Below, piece by piece: positions 1 to 4,687 of a stretch of 6,682 bases of DNA. The number at the start of each line of letters is the position of its first letter. Positions within the stretch are counted from its first letter, which is position 1. Source of the DNA: Bacteroidota bacterium (GTDB lineage Bacteria > Bacteroidota > Bacteroidia > Flavobacteriales_D > Crocinitomicaceae); NCBI GenBank assembly GCA_024280195.1, contig JAJRQP010000250.1, positions 1 to 6,682 on the forward strand, written 5' to 3'. Below the pieces are notes generated by a model. That model was not told the origin of the DNA. It saw only the letters and a program-made list of their open reading frames with translations, and did no database searches. Both the position numbers and the translations under genes were made by a program.

Positions 1-2
1 AA

Positions 3-239
3 TTTAATGATAATGTGAGGGTATACCCCAACCCATCTAGTGGAAAGGTAAATATCTTTACGGATAACAATGCCTTTGAAAAAATTAGTGTTGTTTCTTT
101 AAATGGTCAACATGTAATGGAAGTTGATTTTTCTCTAACCAAAGAGCTTGATTTCAATGAGTTGCAAAATGGTGTTTATATTCTGTTGATAGAAGGGGGA
201 GGTATAGTTGCAAGAAAAAGAATCGTGATTCGGCATTAA
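3..239 (+). CDS. C-terminal end of a T9SS-secreted protein (partial, 5' end outside window)
   Basis: Only the last 78 residues are visible. The frame is open to the left edge (codons before the GTG at 15 read F-N-D-N), so that GTG is internal and the real start lies outside the window. The visible part is almost wholly a type IX secretion type A sorting domain: 'VRVYPNPSSGKVNIF' near the start, a central 'ISVVSLNGQHV' strand pair, then 'LDFNELQNGVYILLIEGGG' and a basic tail ending in RKRIVIRH. In this family the domain directs proteins already exported by Sec to the T9SS outer-membrane translocon, where it is usually removed and the protein released or attached to the surface. The functional part of the protein is upstream and cannot be named. 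The TAA stop touches the stop of the convergent kdsC-like gene. The sorting-domain call is strong; the gene's role is unknown. Confidence 0.9.
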   Translation, partial: FNDNVRVYPNPSSGKVNIFTDNNAFEKISVVSLNGQHVMEVDFSLTKELDFNELQNGVYILLIEGGGIVARKRIVIRH

Positions 240-243
240 TCAC
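225..243. terminator. Weak hairpin across the two convergent stop codons, possible bidirectional terminator
   Basis: GTGATT (225-230), a 7-nt loop and AATCAC (238-243) form a perfect but short, AT-rich 6-bp stem that covers both stop codons. On the + strand a T5 run follows at about 253-257. On the - strand a T5 run follows about 8 nt past the stem (complement of the A-run near 216-220), inside the end of the opposite gene. Both tracts are farther from the stem than in a classic intrinsic terminator and the stem is weak. It is listed because no other stop signal is visible between two genes with no intergenic space. Confidence 0.25.
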
Positions 244-758
244 CAATCAAATGCTTTTTCTGTAAACCATTTGCCTTGCACACGCAATGTCTGTTCAATA
301 ATGTCTCTTACGCAATGTCTTCCTCCAAAAAAAGGAGATTGGTAGTGACTTATTGACTTAATTTCAACAGCCGAATCTTGTGGGCAAGAAGCAACACCAA
401 CAAGCTTCATTACTTGGTAGTCAGGAATGTCATCTCCCATATATACAACCTGCTCGTCTGTGAAATTATAGCTGTTTTTCAATTTCTGATATTCGTTAAC
501 TTTATTGCGAGCATTCAAAATAACTTCTTTTGCTCCAACATCTAGTAAACGAGTTTTTACTTCTTCAGAATTACCACCAGTGATGATGAAAATATCAAAC
601 CCCATTTTCACGGCGTATTGTATTGCGTAACCGTCTCTAGAATTAATGGTTCTAACTATTTCTCCTTTGTAAAGAGCAATATCTCCATTGGTAAGAACAC
701 CGTCCACATCAAAAATAAACGTGGTGATGTGATTTAATCCTTCTTTATAACTAGTCAT
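240..758 (-). CDS. kdsC: KdsC-type HAD phosphatase (3-deoxy-D-manno-octulosonate 8-phosphate phosphatase)
   Basis: This 172-residue protein matches the small cap-less HAD phosphatases of the KdsC family, which are usually 165-190 residues long. Motif I is 'FDVDGVLTNG', with nucleophile D17 and acid/base D19. Motif II is T60 in 'IITGG', motif III is probably K86 in 'NKVNEY', and motif IV is 'MGDDIPD' (D109/D110). 'RDGY' (41-44) and the C-terminal 'GGRHCVRD' (145-152) are further KdsC-like signatures. The known reaction is hydrolysis of Kdo 8-phosphate to Kdo in the cytoplasm, a step in LPS inner-core synthesis; the family is usually tetrameric. E. coli-type KdsC has 'TGR' where this has 'TGG'; as I recall, Bacteroides homologues also have 'TGG' and a similar tail ending in GKW...FGW, compared with GKW...FDW here. 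Substrate could be Kdo8P or a related 9-carbon sugar acid phosphate. The ATG lies within the end of the DUF2520 gene (8-bp overlap), so translation is probably coupled. Confidence 0.85.
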   Translation of the reverse strand: MTSYKEGLNHITTFIFDVDGVLTNGDIALYKGEIVRTINSRDGYAIQYAVKMGFDIFIITGGNSEEVKTRLLDVGAKEVILNARNKVNEYQKLKNSYNFTDEQVVYMGDDIPDYQVMKLVGVASCPQDSAVEIKSISHYQSPFFGGRHCVRDIIEQTLRVQGKWFTEKAFDW

Positions 759-1521
759 TATTAGTGTATGTTTCTGAGATGCTTTTCGAAATCAATTGAT
801 AAATTTCCTTTGTTCTTCCGCTTAATTTTGCAAGATGTTCTTTAATGATAGTGTCATCTCCTCTTCTAGCTGGACCTGTTTGAGAATCAAATGCAGAACT
901 ATCCTCTAGTTTTGAAATCGTTTCTTGGAGTAAAGGTCGTAAATGTTTAAAGTCAATGTTGTTTTGGGTAGAATATTCTTGAGAAAGATGAATGATGTGA
1001 TTCGTAAAATTATTAACCATCACAGCAGCAATATGCATTTTCTTCCTTTTTTCAGAATTAGCATGGCTAACCTCTCTACTAATTTTCCAGGCTAAATCGA
1101 ATAGGGTAGAAGTGAAGTACTCGTTATTACTTTCAATAAAAATAGGAACGTTAAAGAAATCTATTTTTCTTTCTTTAGAAAATGTCTGCAATGGATAAAA
1201 AACACCTAAGTTTTCTCTTTTAGTCAAACTGTACAATGAAATAGATCCTGAAGTATATGCAACAGAAATGTTTTTATCAATAGAATTAACCACAGAACCA
1301 ATTACATTATCAGGAACACAAACGATGCAAAGTTGCTGAGGCAAGTCATTGGTATCGGCAAGCACTTTTGCTCCAACCTTTTTAGCCAGTTCTTTAGCAG
1401 TTGTTAAATTACTGCTATATATATGACTGATATTAATTCCTTCTTCAGAAAATGCAATCGCTAATCGATTGGCTACATTTCCACTTCCAATGATAGAAAT
1501 TTGAATATGATTAACTCCCAT
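751..1521 (-). CDS. Rossmann-like and DUF2520 domain protein (predicted NAD(P)-binding oxidoreductase-like)
   Basis: This 256-residue protein opens with a Rossmann nucleotide-binding motif, 'IIGSGNVA' (10-17), after a beta strand. 'CIVCVPDNVI' (65-74) is the typical fourth strand and turn of ProC/6-phosphogluconate-dehydrogenase-like folds. It is followed by 'YTSGS' (89-93) and 'YPLQTFS' (109-115). The helical C-terminal half carries 'HIAAVMVNNFTNH' (163-175) and 'TGPARRGDD' (215-223), which mark the DUF2520 family. The family resembles NADP-dependent reductases such as pyrroline-5-carboxylate reductase, but I know of no established substrate. The ATG at 1521 is the only plausible start: upstream in frame there is no ATG or GTG before a stop near 1549-1551. 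The gene starts 38 bp after the small exported-protein gene and overlaps the kdsC-like gene by 8 bp. I recall DUF2520 and KdsC-like genes being frequent neighbours in Bacteroidota; any functional tie to sugar-acid metabolism is inference. Confidence 0.85.
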   Translation of the reverse strand: MGVNHIQISIIGSGNVANRLAIAFSEEGINISHIYSSNLTTAKELAKKVGAKVLADTNDLPQQLCIVCVPDNVIGSVVNSIDKNISVAYTSGSISLYSLTKRENLGVFYPLQTFSKERKIDFFNVPIFIESNNEYFTSTLFDLAWKISREVSHANSEKRKKMHIAAVMVNNFTNHIIHLSQEYSTQNNIDFKHLRPLLQETISKLEDSSAFDSQTGPARRGDDTIIKEHLAKLSGRTKEIYQLISKSISETYTNND

Positions 1522-1559
1522 TGAGCAAGTATAATGAAATCTAAGGAATTAAAGTTCGT

Positions 1560-1907
1560 TTAAAATGTATAAATGACACGTTCTTTGAAATCAACAGATT
1601 CAACAATAGGGGTGACAAAGTCTTTTATCGTTTCAACTTCGATGTATGAAAGATGATAAACAAGTATAGATTTAGAATTTTTACTAAAATCAACTCTAAA
1701 GATTCCCTCTTTTTGAAGTAGATGAGTTTTTATAATTTTAAATTCATCATCTGTAAAGATTGCTGTATTAGATACTACTTCTGTTGTAAATGCATGTTCA
1801 CCTTTTTGGTGTACTAGAAAATAAGCGTTTTCATACTGCTGATCTTCAGTTTGAGAAAATGAAGTCGTACTAGAACAGATGATAAATAAGATAAATAAAT
1901 ATTTCAT
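1560..1907 (-). CDS. Small exported protein of unknown function, possible degenerate HMA-like domain
   Basis: This 115-residue protein begins with a signal peptide: MKY, a hydrophobic core LFILFIIC, then 'STTSFSQ', a typical Bacteroidota cleavage region giving a mature chain from about residue 19 or 20. C11 sits in the hydrophobic core after Ile, so it is not a convincing lipobox. There is no T9SS sorting domain, so the product is probably periplasmic. From about residue 53 the pattern is helix ('DDEFKIIKTHLLQ'), strand ('IFRVDFS'), strand ('SILVYHL'), helix ('EVETIKDFVTPI') and strand ('RVIYTF'). That order recalls heavy-metal-associated (HMA/ferredoxin-like) domains, but the CxxC metal site is absent, so this is a fold guess only. 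The ATG follows the stop of the large secreted-protein gene after 2 bp (TAA-CC-ATG), so it is probably translated by re-initiation and co-expressed with it. I do not recognise the family. Confidence 0.75.
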   Translation of the reverse strand: MKYLFILFIICSSTTSFSQTEDQQYENAYFLVHQKGEHAFTTEVVSNTAIFTDDEFKIIKTHLLQKEGIFRVDFSKNSKSILVYHLSYIEVETIKDFVTPIVESVDFKERVIYTF

Positions 1908-1909
1908 GG

Positions 1910-4588
1910 TTAAATTTTTATGAATTTTTTGATAATAGTTTTGTTGTTGTCATCTGTCATACGAACAAAATATATACCTTTTTGTAGATGATTTGTATTA
2001 ATTACGATAGAATTTGCATTTGATATTTCTTTGGTCAATACAATACGACCATTCATATTCTGAATTTCAATTATAGCTGATGTATGTTCAGATGTTTGGA
2101 TAAATAAATGTTCTCGTACAGGATTAGGAGATAGTAATATGTCTTTTACAACGCCTTTTCTTGATATGGCAATTACTTCAGATTTAGTAGATTCTCCGTC
2201 AAAATCAATTTGTTCTATTTGGTAATACATAATTTCTTGTTGGATATCTCTATCTTCAAATTGATAATTGATTTCTTTTACAGAACTTCCAGCTCCAGCT
2301 TTTTCTCCAATTTTTTCAAAAGAGATTCCGTCTAACGAACGAAGAATGTTAAAATGATGGTTATTTGTTTCAGTTATTGTTGACCAATGCAAGTTATTTT
2401 TGTTAGTCATGGCTAATCCATCGAGTTTACCAAAAGTAACTGGTAATATTCCTATTCCTGTCCAATTAGAAACTGTGAAATCGCATACATCTCCACCAAA
2501 TCCATCAACCATTAACATGTATGTGTTACCTACAGTTAAGCCTGTAGCGGTTACAGTACCTGTAGTAGCTGTTGATGGATTCCAGCAATTAGACATCGAA
2601 GTGAAATTTGTACAACAACCATTTGCATCTGTTGCGACATCGTAAACTTCTGCCTGAATACCTGATGTGCAACCTGTTACTGAAGTGAAATTAAACGTTT
2701 CAGTTGTTGTAGAAGCGGTAAATTGATACCATGAATTGTTTTCAATTGATCCACAGAAAATACTCAAATTGGCAGGAGTGTCAGCAGTGTAGGTTCCAGA
2801 AGTGTTTGAAGAAAAAGACCCTGTCCCAGAAGTCAGAAATGCTGGTGAGTTGCAATAATCTTGATTTGAAGGTGTACCACATGGACCAACTTCTTCAATA
2901 CATAAATCAAAGACAGTTGTTTGTCCTGCTGTTCCAGTCCATGTATAAATCCGCACAAAATAAGTATTCCCAATTGTTAACCCCGTAATCGAACTTGAAT
3001 TTGGGTCACTACATACTAAGGCGGTACCTGGAGAACCACAAGCTCCTGCATAAACACTGTGATATAAGTCTGAAGTGCTCCCCGAAATATTAGAGATAGA
3101 AACTTGAACAGCTGTTGATGTTGCAACAAAAGAATACCATACATCGTCATCAGCTGTTCCAGAACATCCATTTGCTTGCGAAGAAGCTGTTGCACTAGCT
3201 ACGCTTCCTGTTGTAGGAGAACAAGCACCACCAGAAGGAGAGACTGTGACTGCAATAGCACCCGTACACTCATCATTGGCAGGTGGAGGAGGAGGTGTAC
3301 CTATACAAACATCAAAAGTAGTGGTTTGTCCTGCTGTGCTAGTCCAAGAATAAATTCTGACGAAATAAGTGTTTCCAATAGTTAAACCATTAATTGTACT
3401 CGAATTTGGGTCACTACATACTAATGCTGTACCAGGAGAACCGCAAGAACCTCCGTAAACACTGTGGTATAAATCGGTAGTTGAACCAACTATATTCTGT
3501 AAGGTAACCATGTGAGTCGGCCCCGTTGCAACAAATGAGTACCATACATCATCATCTGCTGTTCCAGAACATCCATTAGCTTGAGAAGAGGTTGTTGCTG
3601 AGGCAATTGTTCCTGAGGTAACTGTTCCACAAAGGTTGTCTGGGTTTACAGTTAGTGCTATAGCACCTGTGCACTCATCATTGGCAGGTGGAGGAGGAGG
3701 TGTACCTATACAAACATCAAAAGTAGTGGTTTGTCCTCCGGTTGCTGTATAAGTATATACACGGACATAATAAGTATTACCAATAGTTAATCCGGTAACT
3801 GTACTTGAATTAGGGTCGCTACATATTAATGCAGTACCTATACTTCCGCAAGTACCACTATAAACACTGTGGTACATATCTGTAACTGATCCAGAAATGT
3901 TTTGTAAACTAACTGTATGAGAAGTATTTGTTGCAACGAAAGAGTACCACACATCATCATCTGCTGTCCCAGAACATCCATTCGCTTGAGAGGAAGCTGT
4001 TACACCAGTTACTGTGCCAGGCGTTACTGTTCCACATGAGAAATCGGGATTAACGGTCAATGCAGTAGCGGTTGCACACTCATCGTTAGATGCAGGAGCA
4101 GGAGGTAGGGTAGCGCAAATATCAAAAGTTCCATTATTGTTATTGCCGTATTCCCAAACCCTTATCCAAAGCGTTGATCCTGCCGTTTGTCCCGTTAGAC
4201 TAATCATTGACATAAGTCCATTAGGACTATCATCGTCATCACATTCTATTAAAGATAATGATCCACAAGTACCAGAATAAATCGCCATTCCTGCATCAGT
4301 AATAATCCCAGTGTTCATGTCAACAGTGACATTTCCCGAAGCGGGGACGGTAACAGTGAACCACACATCTCCTCCACTATAGCTGGCACAGCCAGGAGCA
4401 GGAATTGAAGGGTCTGCAACTTCTGATGCTGTTGCTGTTGCGTTTGTGTACGTTGAAAATGTACAGGATGTACTAACAGTCAATGATGGAGCTCCACAAG
4501 GATCGTCAGATTGACTGAAAACAAAGTTTCCAATAATCAAAAAGTAAATTAAAAAAAGCCTTTGTTTAAGAATAAAATAAGTTTTCAT
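1910..4588 (-). CDS. Large T9SS-secreted multi-module surface protein (five Cys-rich beta-sandwich-like modules, T9SS sorting domain)
   Basis: This 892-residue protein has a signal peptide (1 to about 26, basic 'LKQR', hydrophobic core, '...FVFSQ'). Module 1 (about 31-160) is divergent. Modules 2-4 begin at N168, N303 and N438, exactly 135 residues apart; they share 'NDEC', 'SSQANGCSGTADDDVWYSF', 'SDPNSS' and 'GLTIGNTY', and modules 2 and 3 are followed by 'TPPPPPA' linkers. Module 5 (about 570-708) is diverged but keeps a 'WYQFTAS' and 'GLTVGNTY' pattern. Modules 1-4 each have six Cys at similar spacing, which suggests disulphides. These modules resemble pre-peptidase C-terminal (PPC)-like beta sandwiches. 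Residues about 714-808 ('LPVTFGKLDG...', 'FNILRSLDGISFEKIG', 'YYQIEQIDFDG') are the fibronectin-like domain often found before the sorting signal. The type A sorting domain runs from about 815 to 892 ('LSPNPVREHLFI', 'NMNGRIV', 'LQKGIYFVRM'). No catalytic motif is seen; an adhesin or surface-structure role is inference. An in-frame stop at 4592-4594 fixes the ATG at 4588. Confidence 0.9.
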   Translation of the reverse strand: MKTYFILKQRLFLIYFLIIGNFVFSQSDDPCGAPSLTVSTSCTFSTYTNATATASEVADPSIPAPGCASYSGGDVWFTVTVPASGNVTVDMNTGIITDAGMAIYSGTCGSLSLIECDDDDSPNGLMSMISLTGQTAGSTLWIRVWEYGNNNNGTFDICATLPPAPASNDECATATALTVNPDFSCGTVTPGTVTGVTASSQANGCSGTADDDVWYSFVATNTSHTVSLQNISGSVTDMYHSVYSGTCGSIGTALICSDPNSSTVTGLTIGNTYYVRVYTYTATGGQTTTFDVCIGTPPPPPANDECTGAIALTVNPDNLCGTVTSGTIASATTSSQANGCSGTADDDVWYSFVATGPTHMVTLQNIVGSTTDLYHSVYGGSCGSPGTALVCSDPNSSTINGLTIGNTYFVRIYSWTSTAGQTTTFDVCIGTPPPPPANDECTGAIAVTVSPSGGACSPTTGSVASATASSQANGCSGTADDDVWYSFVATSTAVQVSISNISGSTSDLYHSVYAGACGSPGTALVCSDPNSSSITGLTIGNTYFVRIYTWTGTAGQTTVFDLCIEEVGPCGTPSNQDYCNSPAFLTSGTGSFSSNTSGTYTADTPANLSIFCGSIENNSWYQFTASTTTETFNFTSVTGCTSGIQAEVYDVATDANGCCTNFTSMSNCWNPSTATTGTVTATGLTVGNTYMLMVDGFGGDVCDFTVSNWTGIGILPVTFGKLDGLAMTNKNNLHWSTITETNNHHFNILRSLDGISFEKIGEKAGAGSSVKEINYQFEDRDIQQEIMYYQIEQIDFDGESTKSEVIAISRKGVVKDILLSPNPVREHLFIQTSEHTSAIIEIQNMNGRIVLTKEISNANSIVINTNHLQKGIYFVRMTDDNNKTIIKKFIKI
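2873..3277 (-). repeat. Third copy of the 405-bp tandem coding repeat (module 4)
   Basis: This copy encodes residues 438-572 of the large secreted protein, starting at 'NDECTGAIAV'. Its six Cys are at 441, 456, 475, 517, 526 and 563. The segment between its first two Cys is one residue longer than in the other copies. At its end the Pro-rich linker is replaced by 'EEVGPCGTPSNQD', which leads into the diverged fifth module. Confidence 0.9.
3267..3332 (-). repeat. 66-bp perfect direct repeat, copy A (module 3/4 junction)
   Basis: By eye this segment is base-for-base identical to 3672-3737, exactly 405 bp away. It covers the end of module 3, the Pro-rich linker and the first residues (to NDEC) of module 4. 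The sequence on both sides differs between copies, so this block is more conserved than the rest of the modules. Confidence 0.9.
3278..3682 (-). repeat. Second copy of the 405-bp tandem coding repeat (module 3)
   Basis: This copy encodes residues 303-437, starting at 'NDECTGAIAL' and ending in the 'TPPPPPA' linker. Cys are at 306, 320, 340, 382, 391 and 428, with offsets identical to the first copy. DNA identity to the third copy is high in places, for example a 23-bp run at 3402-3424 that is identical to 2997-3019. Confidence 0.9.
3672..3737 (-). repeat. 66-bp perfect direct repeat, copy B (module 2/3 junction)
   Basis: This is the second copy of the block at 3267-3332, located at the module 2/3 junction. 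Silent as well as coding positions match, including the codons of the Pro run, which points to a recent common origin or to gene conversion rather than protein-level selection alone. Confidence 0.9.
3683..4087 (-). repeat. First copy of the 405-bp tandem coding repeat (module 2)
   Basis: This copy encodes residues 168-302, starting at 'NDECATATAL' and ending in the 'TPPPPPA' linker. Cys are at 171, 185, 205, 247, 256 and 293. It is preceded by a different linker, 'LPPAPAS', after the diverged first module, which marks the outer edge of the near-identical repeat block. Confidence 0.9.
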
Positions 4589-4687
4589 AAATCATATTTA
4601 TGGTTTAAACCTACTTATATTTAATGGACTTTTTTTAGTTCTTTATCATACTCATTAAGCAAATGATTATTCTAACACTTTGATTGA
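4589..4687. other. Intergenic gap between secA and the large secreted-protein gene
   Basis: These 99 bp of AT-rich sequence separate the secA stop from the next minus-strand start. I see no convincing intrinsic terminator for secA: the best stem is TCATT/AATGA, 5 bp with no following T-run on that strand. The 10-bp palindrome ggtttaaacc at 4602-4611 overlaps TAGGTTTA (4606-4613, minus strand), a 7-of-8 match to the Bacteroidota -7 element TAnnTTTG, but no suitable -33 TTG is visible. Any promoter for the downstream genes most likely lies here or within the secA end. No RNA gene or small ORF of note is seen. Confidence 0.5.

Noticed and set aside
15..17. GTG as the start of the left-edge gene
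   Set aside because: It lies at the beginning of a T9SS sorting domain, which is always the C-terminus of a longer protein, and the frame is open to the left edge.
1526..1533. TATACTTG (minus strand) as a -7 promoter element for the DUF2520 gene
   Set aside because: It matches 7 of 8 bases of TAnnTTTG, but no -33 TTG is at a suitable distance and the implied start would leave almost no leader. The gap is only 38 bp, so read-through from upstream is as likely.
1871..1890. Lipoprotein signal in the 115-residue protein
   Set aside because: C11 is preceded by Ile, not Gly, Ala or Ser, and lies too early in the hydrophobic core. The FSQ cleavage site fits better.
2400..3385. Plus-strand ORFs inside the repeat protein (about 2400-2645, 2731-2988, 3176-3385)
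   Set aside because: They are antisense shadows of the minus-strand gene, with low-complexity Ser/Arg/Cys- or Pro-rich translations and no domain. The minus-strand frame has a signal peptide and a sorting domain.
2873..4087. Regular repeats as a CRISPR array
   Set aside because: The units are 405 bp, fully coding and in frame. There is no short repeat/spacer pattern and no cas gene.
4602..4611. Palindrome ggtttaaacc as an operator
   Set aside because: A 10-bp AT-rich palindrome is expected by chance at this base composition, and no second copy or regulator is seen.
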